64,000 bases of DNA, taken from contig NC_026657.2 in the NCBI RefSeq assembly GCF_000004075.3, positions 39,976,732 to 40,040,731 of the forward strand, written 5' to 3'. A program made the translations under genes and the position numbers. Below, in pieces: positions 33,190 through 45,307 of this stretch (positions are counted from its first letter, which is position 1; every line of letters begins with the position of its first letter). The DNA comes from Cucumis sativus. Taxonomy: Eukaryota; Streptophyta; Magnoliopsida; Cucurbitales; Cucurbitaceae. Under the pieces are notes generated by a model. It had not been told where the DNA came from. It did no database searches and saw only the letters and a program-made list of their open reading frames with translations.

Positions 33190-36100
33190 CAATGTTTTAG
33201 GGAGAATCCAGACACTGTTACAAATTACAATCAACCCACCAATGCAACAGGAGAGAACTCCAGAGAAATGAGTTAATGTCTAACTAATTATACAAATTCC
33301 ACAAAACATAGATCACATGCTTCCCCAGAACCCACCAAATTATTCAATGCGCCATTTCATCAAACAGTTGGTGGATGGAGACAACAGAAACAAGTGTTGA
33401 GAAGAGTTATCTTAGAAACAAACACATTAATATTACCTGAAGATGGAACTCCAATTGAACAGCCCTGAAAAAGTGATGGAATAAAACAAACAGAACAGAA
33501 CATAAAGATTGTGGGACTCCTCAACTCCAATAAATCCTGCAATGGAAAAATGGGTTAGAAGGGAGTGGAAAAGCAGAGCAGAGGATGATGATGTAAATGA
33601 AAATGGGTAGTAATGTTTTTCAGTATCTATCTTTTTCTTTTTCTTTTTCCTTTTTTTTTTTTTTTTTTCATGTTGTTGGTGGTGGTTCTTGATTATCTTT
33701 TATCTCTCCCTCTTTCTGCTTTTGGGAAAAAACAGTTTGTTGACTAAGAGGTGATGATGCTGGTGGGGGAATTTATTAAAGTAATGAATGCTTTTTGGTA
33801 TGGTTGAAGCTTAAGTTTGATGGGAGAGTTGTTCCAAGTTTAAACTTTTTCTACAAAGAAGAGAGTGATTGTGATTCATTCATAAATAGCAACCAAAAAA
33901 GAAGCATAAAAATTGGTTATTGCTCAGTCATTCCGGCGGTCACAGTTGGTAAAGCGGTTTCAGTGTTTGTATCAAAAAGCAAACCAACAAATCATTCAAC
34001 TCTTCCCATCCACCATAATCAACCAACCAACTTCTTTTTCTTTTTTCTTTTTGGTTTGCAAAAATTATGAACACATCCAATTTTTCAAATGTTTTATTCA
34101 CTGAATGAATTACGTTGAAAATGATAAAACTTAACCATATTCTATACTATAAAAGAAAAAAGAAAAGTATAAGAAGAACAAGAAAGTAGTAGTCATAGGA
34201 GATTCTCACTATGTTATGTTCTTTCATTCATCTTATCTTAAAAGGAATACAAATATTTTGGGTAAATTAAATGTGGCATATCAAAGTTGTGAAAAGGAAC
34301 TATTTTTTCAAACAAATATTATAAACAATAATAATAATAATGTAAAGAGAACCTTATGACTTAGTAGTAAAGGAATTTGATGTAAAACTCCTCTCTCCTA
34401 TTTCACAAATGCATCTCAAAGGCCATTTGTGGACCTTACAAAATTTCCTTTTGTGTGTGACATTAGAGAATAGAATATATTCACCCAATAGACCAAACAA
34501 GCTTAAAGCCTTCCCCCCCATTTATATCTGATGATAATGTACCTTTATCAAAATAGGGTCATATTTTCACATATATATTATCATCAACCTAATGTTTTGT
34601 GTAATCACAAGAATCTATCTATTTTTTAGCATAATGTGTTGTTTTAATCCTATTTTAACTCCTTCAAGTTCCAAGACTTCTTTTTTTCATTTTGGTTCTT
34701 AACCTCTTCAATCATCTTATACAATATTTATCGCTCTCCTTCGTGGGTTTGAAATATAATTAAGAAAGAATCAACAAGTAGAAATAAACATTAATTGGGG
34801 AAGAAAACTACAATGCATCATTTTGAACATGAAACTTTCCTAGACAACTTGACCGATCACCATTATCTTAGATTGTTAATTGATCCAAAAACTTAAATTG
34901 ATGAGTGAAGACAAATTTAATACAATATATAACATACGTAAGCTTTTTTATTTTTCATTTTTCTATCCTTGAACTCAAAAAGTAATAATAGTTGTTTCCA
35001 TCTCTTCACTTTTTAAAAGTACTCATTTTGAGCTCTTATATACATTTGTTTAATTAGTACTTATTCCATTCATCTTAAAATCGAAAAGTCAGTCAAAGGC
35101 AGGAGTGACTAAAACTTGGAAAAGGATCAAAGTGAAATGAACTAAAACCTATTGGAAGAAATATTAGAGGGGGGGTTTTGAATGGGATTAAGTATTGTAA
35201 GTGTAGGGTTAATGAAGTATATTATTAAGGGGGGGAGAATAAAGAAGAAAAGTGATCTGTGACCATGAAAGCAAAGGAAGGATTTGTAGATTTTGGAGGG
35301 TCAAAAAGTGCTTTTTGACTACAGAAAAAAAAAAAAAAAAGATAAGAAGAAGTGGGGTTTGTGTTAAGATTTTAATTAGAGCTTCCATTTTCTTTCTTTT
35401 TTTCCATCTCTCTTTTTGTGTAGTGTGCTTTTTATCTATCACATACTATGAATCTTGGACCATTTTCAACATCTCAAAATTTAAACATACCTTCTTTTGA
35501 CTTTGTTTTTTGTATAGAGAGTGAGATTCTCCTTTGATTTTTTGAGTGTCCATTAAAAACATATGAATATGTACCATAGGAACCATTTGATATATATCAC
35601 GTTAATGAATGGAGGGAATTAATGGACATTCTTAGTTTCTTTCTTCTTTTTTCCTCATAATATATATACTCATTTCAAGGAATACCATTTCATCAAAATT
35701 GTTAATTATTTTTCGGCCAAAATATAATGTTGTAAGTTTCAATTGTTTACGAATTAGGTCAAGTTAGATCAACTTAAGAAAGCCCACGTTATCCAATTTC
35801 AAAATTTTATTTTGTTATTTCTTTATGTCTCTTGTTTGGTAATTATTTTGAAACACTACTTCTTGTACTTTCAACTTTCTTCTTTTGTTATTTATATTTT
35901 ACCAATGGTTTAAAGAAATAAGCTAAATTTCTTTAAATTAAAAAAAGAAAAAAAGTATATATATATATATATAGCTTACAAAATTTTGTTTTTATCTTTG
36001 AAATTTGACTAAGATTCAATCGTTGTATGTAACAAATATGAAAATCATTGTAAGACATACAAACAAAATAGACTTAACCAATTTTCAAATTTTATAAAAA

Positions 36101-36461
36101 CAAAAAACGAAATAGTCACCAAATGAGATCTTAATTTATCCACAGTATATTATATATATTTCTTTCTTTAAAAGAAGAAAACACGAGAAAAAGAGAGACC
36201 TACCGTTCGAGATTAAGACAAACAAAACACAAGGAAACTAACCAGTCTAGAAAAAAAATAAAACCCAACACACAAAAAGAAAAGAAGCTACACTCACAAT
36301 AAGGAGAAGAGTCATGTTTAACTTGATCCTTATAAAAGAAAACTTCATATACCACATAGAATGAGTAAAAATCTTAGGCCCTAACATGTAGACTAATTAG
36401 TTAAGGAGAATGTAATTAAGTTAAGTAGTACTATAAACACACAAACAAAAGTGTGGCAGCA
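33190..36461. other. ATL51/52-like leader and promoter, then intergenic DNA
   Basis: 33235-33680 is probably promoter and leader of the minus-strand ATL gene, ending in a TTTTTC-rich tract (33628-33670; GA-rich on the gene's strand). The rest is AT-rich. A run of A and pyrimidines near 35200-35450 gives short frames with no recognisable domain. A TATA-dinucleotide repeat lies at about 35957-35974. Confidence 0.55.
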
Positions 36462-36635
36462 ATGGCTATGTTTGATGAAATTAAAAATGACCAAGAAAAA
36501 TGGGCATATGATCAGTATATACTCAAATTCATGGTTGGGCATGCTGGTAATGCCAGCCCAATGAATATTAATCCAAAGGAACTAGGGGCTTGGTCCAAAA
36601 GTTCAACACCTACAAGTCTCAAACCAACTGTTTAA
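36462..36635 (+). CDS. Hypothetical small protein, 57 residues (weak)
   Basis: An ATG-initiated frame encodes a non-repetitive 57-residue peptide beginning MAMFDEIKNDQEKWAYDQYI and ending SLKPTV. A CTATAAAC box is about 30 bp upstream (36431-36438). I recognise no family. The composition (acidic then neutral, few low-complexity runs) is more protein-like than most short frames here, but the frame could be chance or a remnant of an element. It lies about 310 bp above the tetraspanin start on the same strand. Confidence 0.22.
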   Translation: MAMFDEIKNDQEKWAYDQYILKFMVGHAGNASPMNINPKELGAWSKSSTPTSLKPTV

Positions 36636-36947
36636 ATTGGATTTGGTTCACTCCATAACTTAGGAAGATCACAAATATAAAGTAAATCCAAAACTTAGGA
36701 ACGGAAAGGAATTTTTAAAAATAAAAAGTATTACTACAAAAGCACTCAACTTTTGATTAGCTAGCAAGCATACACTTATAACGCACAGTATCTCATCACA
36801 TCTAAAAAAGACTGAATCCTAGTTTGAACACAAAGTGAAAAGAAGAAGAAAAGAAAGGTAATACTTTCATTGTTATTTGTACACTCTCTTACTATCTGAA
36901 CACTCTCATTCTCATCCCTCCCCCACCCCAAAAAAAAGGAAAAAAAA

Positions 36948-38083
36948 ATGGCACTAAACAAGACGGTAATGGGAGCCATAAACTTCATCGCCATGGTTGT
37001 ATCAATCCCCATCATCGGTGCTGGAATCTGGCTCGCCACGCAACAAGACAATGCCTGTGTTCAAATCCTGCAATGGCCGCTCATCATATTCGGTGTCATT
37101 GTCCTTCTTGTTGCGGTTGCGGGGTTTATCGGAGCCTTTTGTCGCATCAATTGGCTACTCATTGCATACCTTGTGGCTATGCTCATTCTCATTGTCCTAC
37201 TTGGTTGCTTGGTGGGTTTTATTTATATGGTTACTATTAGAGGGTCAGGGCATTTGGAGCCTAATAGAAGTTATTTGGAGTATCATCTTGAGGATTTTTC
37301 TGGGTTTCTTAGGCATAGAGTTCAAAGCTCTTTTAAATGGGATTTGATTAGAAGTTGTTTGAGTTCTTCTTCTATGTGTGCTGAGTTGAACCAAAGCTTT
37401 CGTTTGGCTCAGGATTTCTTTACTGCTCCCATTTCTCCTCTTCAGGTATGTACATTATTGTACCACACTTCTCTTACTAAGTACTTCTTTCTTTTTAATT
37501 TAGATTTTCCATAGTAAAGATTAAACTGACAGGAATTAAAATTTATAGTTCATGTACCTAAGTTGTTACAAATGGATAAAAGCTTTCAGATAAAATATAT
37601 AATATTCGTCTAAACGATCAAAAGTTGAAAAATCTTCCTTTGATCCCACTAGTAAAACAAACAAACCCTAATTTCGGAAAGCAAAAGTGTGTGTGTTTTT
37701 TTGTTGTGTTGAAAATGGAATTGGTTTTTTTTTTTTTTTTTTTTTTGTTGAGACAGTCAGGATGCTGTAAGCCACCAACATTATGTGGATACACATTTGT
37801 GAACCCAACATATTGGATAATGCCTATAAACAATGCTGCTGATATGGATTGTTTGAAGTGGAACAATGATCAAACTCAGCTTTGTTACGGTTGTGATTCT
37901 TGCAAGGCTGGTTTGCTAGAGAGCTTGAAGAATCAATGGAGGAAAGCTGATATTATACTCCTTTTGTCTCTTATTGCTCTCATTTCTGTCTATATGATTG
38001 CTGCTTGTGTCTTTAGAAATGCCAAAACTCAGAAACTCTTTGATAAATACAAGCAAGGCCAACCACCCCAACCCTATATTTAA
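36948..38083 (+). CDS. TRN2: Tetraspanin, TORNADO2/TETRASPANIN1-like
   Basis: Two exons, 36948-37445 and 37757-38083, give 274 residues. Seen: four membrane segments (about 8-29, 42-62, 69-93 and 228-250), a large extracellular loop with the plant GCCKP signature (168-172) and further Cys pairs (CGY, LCYGCDSCKAG), and a short tail KYKQGQPPQPYI. The third segment, LLGCLVGFIYMVTIRGSGH, matches the Arabidopsis TRN2/TET1 pattern as I recall it, more closely than TET2 or TET7/8. Known: TRN2 is a plasma-membrane tetraspanin needed for leaf symmetry, root patterning and auxin-related development; tetraspanins organise membrane microdomains. The intron falls just before the GCCKP motif. A T-run precedes the acceptor, as a strong polypyrimidine tract. 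Orthology with TRN2 is inferred from recalled sequence. Confidence 0.9.
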
Positions 38084-41000
38084 TCCAAACCTATATGATC
38101 TTTGTGTAATTTTGGACCTTTTGTTTGAATATTTATCAACCAACCAATGGGATGTCTCTAATGTAATTCGAGATTTTAAGCGCTTGCTGTGTTATGTTGG
38201 AGAAAATTTCAAGTTTATGAGATATTTGAGAATTCTTTCCCATTACTATGTCGTTCGCATCACTTTTAAAACTAGTATATAGAAATAAAAAGACTTGGGA
38301 TTAGAAATACGATCAAACGAAATTGAATGTTAGCTAGATAAAGAGATGATTATAGACATATAACTAGTAAACTCAATTATGTCCATTAGTACGAGATGTT
38401 TTGAGATGAATTGAAAAGTAAAATTATGGGTATTATTTATGGCAAAAAGGAATGGATGGAATGGTAAATTGAATGATTGGGGGTTGAAATTTGAGACAAA
38501 GGACATGATTTGAGGGAGGGAGCAGCACCGAAAGGTGATTAATGCTTTTGAAAAAATGGTGACAATATTATAATTATTATGGAACCATAGGCCAGAGGAT
38601 GACTTTTTTGCACCAAGCTGCTATATGCAGCCTTTTTTTGGGGTTTCTACTTTCTTTTGTCTCATTTGCTATTTCACTACATTCAAATTCAACTTAATTC
38701 ATTCATTTTTCCAATCTTTCTTTCATTTTGTTAGTGGTAAACAATTAACAATCATACATAGGACAAGAAGGAAATGGAATGCTTTTATACAAGGGTATGA
38801 ACCAATATTATTCATATTGTTATTCGTGAGCTAGAAAAATCGAACTTCTAACTTTGAAGATGATCATACTAATTTTATATTAGTTGAGTTATATGTTCAT
38901 GACTTGTCGTGTGTTAATGTGTTGGTTCATGATTAATGTATTGTGATAAAAAATTACAAATTGTGATTCATACATGAAGTTTGGAATGTAAGTGAGTTTA
39001 GAAATGATTTATACAACAAAGGATGAAAGAAAAACCCAATGATAACATCAAACTAAGATATAATGAGTGAGAGATTCAAACCTCTCGTTAGAACCAGTGG
39101 GCTGAGTTCCGGCCCATTTCTTATGTTGTGAAATGGATTCAGGATTGGAAAAGAAAAGCCCATTAGTTATAAATTACAAAATAAAAATCATTTTTCGTAC
39201 AATAATACACTACAAAATGCAATTAAATGAGAGGAAAATGATTCAATCCTATAGATATTTTATTTACTAAACGATTCCCATTGGGTTGGGTAACGAACTT
39301 TGGAAAGAAAAAAAAAAAAAAAACTTGAGTGTGGAATTGACTCAATATCATAATTGTCAATTTAAAAGGATTTGACATTATGATCCACTTGTTCATGAAA
39401 ATTGGATACTATTTTGTGGAAATTAAATTAGTTGTAACCAATGAGGGCTTGAGAAAAATAAATAATAAATAAGTACATGTGGCGTAATGTGGACCATTCG
39501 AACGTTTTTTAGATTCCAAAATTTGATTGGTCTCTACACAATTTCGTATGTCTAAATATCTTTCTTAGCTTTTATTATTATTATTATTATGTATTATTGT
39601 CCTCCAACCAAAAATTAAACCATATTTTGATTCCTTTTTTAACAACAAAATTTAATTACCATGAAAACTAAATTCTGTCAACAAATTTGAAGACTTGTTT
39701 CAGTATAGAATTACAGATGGAGATGAAGATGAAGAGTTTCAACTCACCTCTTCTATCTATCTCTATCCTTCTTGGGTGGGATGACCTAATCCTTATCAAA
39801 CTCTTTATCTCTAATTTCGATCACATGAGAACACATACTAGTTGGTGATTCGGCTTGGTTTTAGATGAAGTCACTCCTCCTCTATGGGCTCCCATTAAGT
39901 AGGGTGGTTACCCTTAGCCCAATGAGGTTTACTTGGAAGTCCTCCTTTCTCCTGAGCCCATATGTATTGGTTATCTGTTTTTTTTTTTTTAGTTCTTGTT
40001 GGTTTCGTGCTTGATGTCCAACAAACGACTTTTACATTGATCTCCTTTACTATAATCTTTGGAGGAGTGCTTCATTCTCTATAATACCATCAACATGGTT
40101 GAGAAGGTCAACAGAACGAGTTCATGGGCATTGCTCTATCCATCATTAATTTTTCTTGAAAGTAAATTAAAAGCATACGATTGTTTAAATGGATGAAAGG
40201 GAAATAAAATTTTGTAAAAGAATGAATACAAAAAAATTAAAAAAGAATAAATAAATGTGTGTGTTTGTGGGGGGAAGGGGATTTGATCCAAAAAGAAAAA
40301 GAGAAATGAAAGGAAGGGGTTGTGTGTGTGGTTGCATGGAATTAGAGTTAACCATAAATGAAACTTTCCACGTTATCTTCTTCTAAAAATGAGACCACAC
40401 TTTGTTGGAACCTTAAAGAAAGGATTTATGTACACCTCACCCCCAATTATAATTAAATAACAAACCCCCTTTTTCTAAAATTAAAAAAAAAAACTTCTAT
40501 TCACTTTCATGCAATCCCTTCTCCATCTTATCTCTTCTTTCTTCTCTTTCTTTAATTAACCTTCCTTATGGGCCCTTTGATAACGATCATTTTTTATAGA
40601 ATAATGCAACCATCACCTCAAAATCAATTTATCTCAACTCTTGTTTAAGATCGGAGGTTCAATTACATGAACATATCAAAATAGATTAACCAGCTTGTGT
40701 TTTATGTCTACTTGGCCGTCACTTAAATGTTCTCTAATGCTCCAAAAACGAAATATGAATAACAGAAGATCAAGTTCGAAAGGATAGAAATTCTGAGGAG
40801 GTAAAAGTATGATTAAGAAAGACTTCCATTTTTTGTGATTTACTCCTAGGAACTTTGTACAGTTTAAGTATGCTTAGTTTAGAACAATTCTTTATCGGAT
40901 GTTCTTCTGAAAGATTTTATAGAAAGCATACTATGATTCGTGTTGGTTTGTGAAGACAATTTTCACACTTTGAAGCATTTAAGACAAGCAAGAACAACAT

Positions 41001-43200
41001 AGCTAGAATGTTCCGAATGTTGGGGGTCATCTTTTGTCAAATCCTATACTTAGGGCATTACACGTCTTTTTTCTTTTTAAACTATAGAAAAAAGTCTATT
41101 AGGTTCCTTGACACAAATTTTCTCCGGAATAGGTACTTGACACATATAGATTCAAATTCTTAAAATTTAATTGATCCTATTAGGTATAAAATTTTAATTA
41201 CGTGGAATAATCCAAAACTTTCATTGATACATTGTTATGTCAAGTAAATCCATAAATTTTAAACAATGTTGAATAGATCCGAGATTTATTACATTCAAAA
41301 TTGTAAATGCAACGCTCTATTAAACACAAAATAAAAAATTTAATGATATATTAGACACTTTATACCCATTGAATGACCTATACAATTAGATGCAAAACTA
41401 AAAATTTTAGGAACTTAATTAATTAAGCATTTTCAACCTTTATAAATCAAATAGATACAAACCTTATAGAAAAAATAAAACTTAAGGAAATTGTTATGAA
41501 GATAAAAAGGAACTATTTTCAAAATATAACAAAAAAAAAAACTTAAATTGACAAAAATGAGTTAGGATGAATTTGGCAGTATTTGATAAATAGTTGAAAT
41601 ATTTTTGTTATTTTTAAAAATACTCCATAATTTTACTTAATTTATTTTATTAGATGTAAATTAACCTAAAGTATTAAAAGGTGTCCTAAATTTGTAATTT
41701 ACACATGTTTGGGCCTCATAGCCTCTTGAGAGTGGAGCTGTTCTTAAGAGGAAGGGAGAAGAAGATTGATTCTTCCTTGGGAAAGTACAAATGTACATAT
41801 AAACATCAATTTTCATATTATATACATACAAACACACAAACACATTATTATTATTATTATATGTTATATAGTATGAATGAGGAGCAGGTAAATGTAGGTG
41901 AGCAGATACAAGAAATAAACCAATAAAAATAAGGCATATAATGAGTTTAGGATGTTGACTTGTTTGAAAGGGAAATGTTTATAGGGGCCAATGTATATGG
42001 TGTATGCATGATAGAAGGTGGTGTGTTGTTGTTTGTTTTGTTTGTGTTTTTATTTAATATCAAAGAGAACCAAAGCTTTAGTAAACTCATGACATCATGG
42101 CTTAGGAAATTGAGAAGGGAAAGAATTAAATAAATGAATCAATCCATTTCTACAATTAAAATTAGTGTTATTTAGAAATATAGCAAAACCATTCATTAAT
42201 AATATTTGAAATTTTGTTATATATATTTTTTTGTTTGTAAATAATTTAATTATTTTCAATAGTCTTGTTATTATTAATTATTAGTTAGTTTACATTTGAT
42301 TCAATCAACCAAAAATCCATTTGATTACATATTGTTAAGGGGTTAAAATGAATAAATAGGGAAGTAGGTAATTGGAAAAGTTTTGGGCTTTCTAAGTTGG
42401 AAAGAGGAAGAAATGAAAGAAAAGAGATTGGGGGAAAGAGAAAGGCAAAGGGGTGATGATTTGGATAGAAATTATGGAATTGAAGTACCAAAAAAAGAAG
42501 AAAAAAACAAGAAAAATTTGAAAAAGAGCAATAATGTAAGTGGGTTGTATACATGGAAGGGGGTTTTGAAACCCTACTTTCTTGGGATTTTCTGCTTTTT
42601 CCCTACTTTCCTATTTTTATGTTCTAACATTATATACTTTTTCTATAAGGAATATGTAACCCCATGGATGGATATAAATTATAAACCATTTTCATTTTCT
42701 AAGAATCACCTTTATTTGCATACTTCAAATTCTAGTATAGTCAACTAAAAACGATAATCAAATAGAAATTTGATATATGATAAAATAAACTGTTAATATA
42801 GTAATTGTAGCGTAAGAATGAGATGATTTGTGAAGTTTTGACTAAATTATACAAATAAAATTGGAATAATTTAATTGATATTATGATTGAACTGTCTCTA
42901 TAAAAAGAAAACTTAATCATCAATTAAATTGAAGCTGTGTAATATATTAGATTAAAATTAAAGTATATATTTTATATTATTTACGTGTTTAACTTAATTA
43001 GTATCTATATTACATTTTGAATGTTACTTTTAATATAAATTTTAAATTTAATTAATAAAAATTCAAATTTAGGGTTTAAGAATATGTAAGTGGAAAATAA
43101 TATTTGAAGAAGAAAAAAGAAGGGGGTGTGAAGAGAATCTCCACGGTGGTGAAGGGCCCACACCACGCGGATAGGCTTAGAGGCATCGTACAACCCAGTC
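38084..43200. other. AT-rich intergenic DNA, first part of the tetraspanin-PLATZ gap
   Basis: Begins with the tetraspanin 3' flank. Contains a SINE-like fragment (38836-38925), a less AT-rich stretch at 39720-40140 that reads like decayed coding DNA but matches no family I know, and AT-rich sequence to 43100. A forward 121-codon frame at 42383-42748 is low-complexity Lys/Glu then hydrophobic and I do not believe it is a gene. Confidence 0.5.
38836..38925 (-). mobile_element. tRNA-related SINE-like fragment
   Basis: Read on the minus strand, CATATAACTCAACTAATATA (A-box-like) is followed about 40 bp later by AGAAGTTCGATTTTT (B-box-like, GTTCGA core; forward 38836-38850). This order and spacing fit a degenerate RNA polymerase III promoter of a tRNA-derived SINE. 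Ends, tail and target duplication were not found, so this is a fragment at best. Confidence 0.4.
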
Positions 43201-43203
43201 ATG

Positions 43204-44405
43204 CTTTTCACACGTGTAACTCACATACTGACACTCCCATGAACATTCACCAAATTCCTAGACACTTCCACGACACGTGTCTCCTCGCTGTCCACTCAAC
43301 TTTCCCTACCTTTCCCAAAATCAACGAATCGGCTTCGCCACGTGTCCCTCTCCCTAATTTTTTCCCCTTCATACGTGTCAACTTCAAGTAATTCCATCTC
43401 ATCTCTCCTCTCTTAAACTCCCTATTTTAAATGTTTTTCTAAAATTAACACCACATAAACAATTCAAAGATCCCCCCTCCCTACTTCGAATTTTTTTACA
43501 AGGTTAAACAGCAACTAGATATGTGTAATTTTGGAAATGTATATGTGTTAAACAGTTATGTAACAAATGTAAAGGCATGCGCATCTTTCCATCTCAAACC
43601 TTAAAAAAAAAAGATTAGTTTCAAACTGTCTTGATTTTTTTAAAAAAATAGTAAATAAATACCATTATTTTTCTATTATTAAAAAGGAAAGGCATTACAA
43701 TTTGAAATGGAAGTAAAAACTAAATTAAAAATATATATTCCTAAAAGAAATGAAAGAATTTTTCTTGAAATTTGGAAATAAATTAAACCCCCCACCATAA
43801 ATAAGCATATAGAAGTATGATAAAGTAGAGTAAAACATTAAATTTTTTAAAATAAAAAAGGAAACACGTGGGAAGTCACGTGTAAAGCAACTGAATCCCC
43901 ACGTTAAAGTCGTGAACCTCCGCACGCATTATGAGGACGCACAATTGTTTAGTCAAAGATGAATCTTTCGAGTTATTTTTCCTATTTTTCCTATTTTTAA
44001 TTACTTAACACTATATAGTAAATAAATAAAGTAATTAAACTAAAATTAGCATATTAACGGAGTTATCGTGTAATGGGTGGATTACGACACACCGTTCTCT
44101 CTACTTCCACCTCGGATCAAACTAACATCTGACGGTTTATAAACTGACACGTGTACTCCAGTATAAGAGAAATTGGAATGTTGTCCCACACAGATTGGGA
44201 AAACCCTTTTGGCTAAGCAACCGCCTTATTTTATTTTTATTTTTTATTTTTCTAAAAACAAAAAAGAAATACATAAATATATAAAATAAAATACTCCTTT
44301 CTGCTTGTGGGCGGCTGACCTACTTTTTACAATCTCGGGAATCCAGTCGCTTACCTTTTTACCCTCCTCTCATTTTATGACACGTCCACGTCCACGTCCA
44401 CGTCC
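43204..44405. promoter_or_regulatory. Promoter-like island with six CACGTG sites and a CACGTC repeat
   Basis: Perfect CACGTG at 43210, 43274, 43339, 43865, 43877 and 44148, several in ACACGTGT context, plus ATACGTGTC at 43372, four head-to-tail CACGTC units at 44381-44404, and GC-rich blocks at 43140-43200 and 44400-44490. The density is far above chance in AT-rich DNA. Yet the flanking genes converge here: the tetraspanin ends 5 kb to the left and PLATZ ends 0.9 kb to the right. I see no coding exon it could serve. It could drive a non-coding RNA or be a distant enhancer. Confidence 0.5.
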
Positions 44406-45307
44406 AGACAAACTCTCCACCTCCTCATTGCACTGAACCGGCCGCCACCGGTCCCACCCTCCCGGTCCACTTCCCCCCCCCCCTCCCTTTTGTTTAAATC
44501 GTTAAAATTTAACCCCTTTTCCAATGTTTTCTATAAACGGAAATCAACCCAATTTTTACTTCTCACATACTACACTTCCTACTTCATATGTTACAAAAAA
44601 AAGTCCTCTTGTTTTGAGTTTAATTCTTAGTTTCCATTAACAAAAACGATTAGAAATCAATTCAGATGAACATAAATACTTTTTAAGACATGTGAGTTTC
44701 CTTTCTAATGTATTTAAATAAAAGAGTAAATTTCTCTACACTAGAAGAAAAGGTAAGAATTGGCAATATATATAAATATTTGTATATATAAAATCTATCC
44801 ATTTCTTTTTTATTTCATTCCTTGTATGAACATATTTCTAAAATTACAATCAAGGAAGGGAGAACTATATTCATATATATATAAGAAAAAAAAAGAGAAA
44901 AAAAGAAAGAACAAACAATATCCACATCTATAAACCCAAAACTCACGTATAAAGCGTCCTATTTCATATAATTATCATCTATAGAACACTAGTCAAATCC
45001 TTCTTCTTCTTCTTCTTCTTCTTTTTTTAAATTTTCTCCCAAGTCCACCATCTTTCCACTATTTCCACATTCACCCCCATTCCTCCTCCTCCTCCTCCTC
45101 CTCCTCCTCCTCCATTTCTATTTTCCAACCCAATATTCACATTGAACTTTAACAAGACAATAATGAAAGCCCCTCCTAACGCCATGGGAGCTCTCGTTTG
45201 AAAACTACATTTATCATCATATCTCTGTATTCAAATTAGAGAGAAAAGGGTAATTTTTATCAAGTAAAAAAAGAAAAAGAAAGATTTTTTTTCCTTTTTT
45301 TTCTTTT
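44406..45307. other. PLATZ 3' flank with CT-rich microsatellites
   Basis: Includes a C-run (about 44468-44483), AT-rich sequence, a CTT run at 45000-45023 and a CTC run at 45081-45113. On the PLATZ strand these are GAA- and GAG-rich and could be part of the 3' untranslated region. A CACTAGAAGAAAA word at 44739 resembles a CACTA end but lacks any other support. Confidence 0.55.
45081..45113. repeat. CTC microsatellite
   Basis: About eleven CTC units in a pure run, close to a (CTT)n run at 45000-45023. Both lie beyond the PLATZ stop codon. Confidence 0.88.

Noticed and set aside
33190-33234. Longer N-terminus for the ATL51/52-like protein
   Set aside because: The 15 extra residues are hydrophobic and not part of the family start as I recall it; the Met at 33189 fits better. 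Not fully excluded.
40625-40745. SINE near GATCGGAGGTTCAATTAC
   Set aside because: The B-box-like word is weak and the upstream A-box is missing; too little to annotate.
42383-42748. 121-codon plus-strand frame
   Set aside because: Lys/Glu low-complexity followed by a hydrophobic AT-rich stretch; no domain, no promoter, no splice structure.
44739-44753. CACTAGAAGAAAA as a second CACTA terminus
   Set aside because: Two mismatches to the terminus at 6558, no subterminal repeats and wrong context; probably chance.
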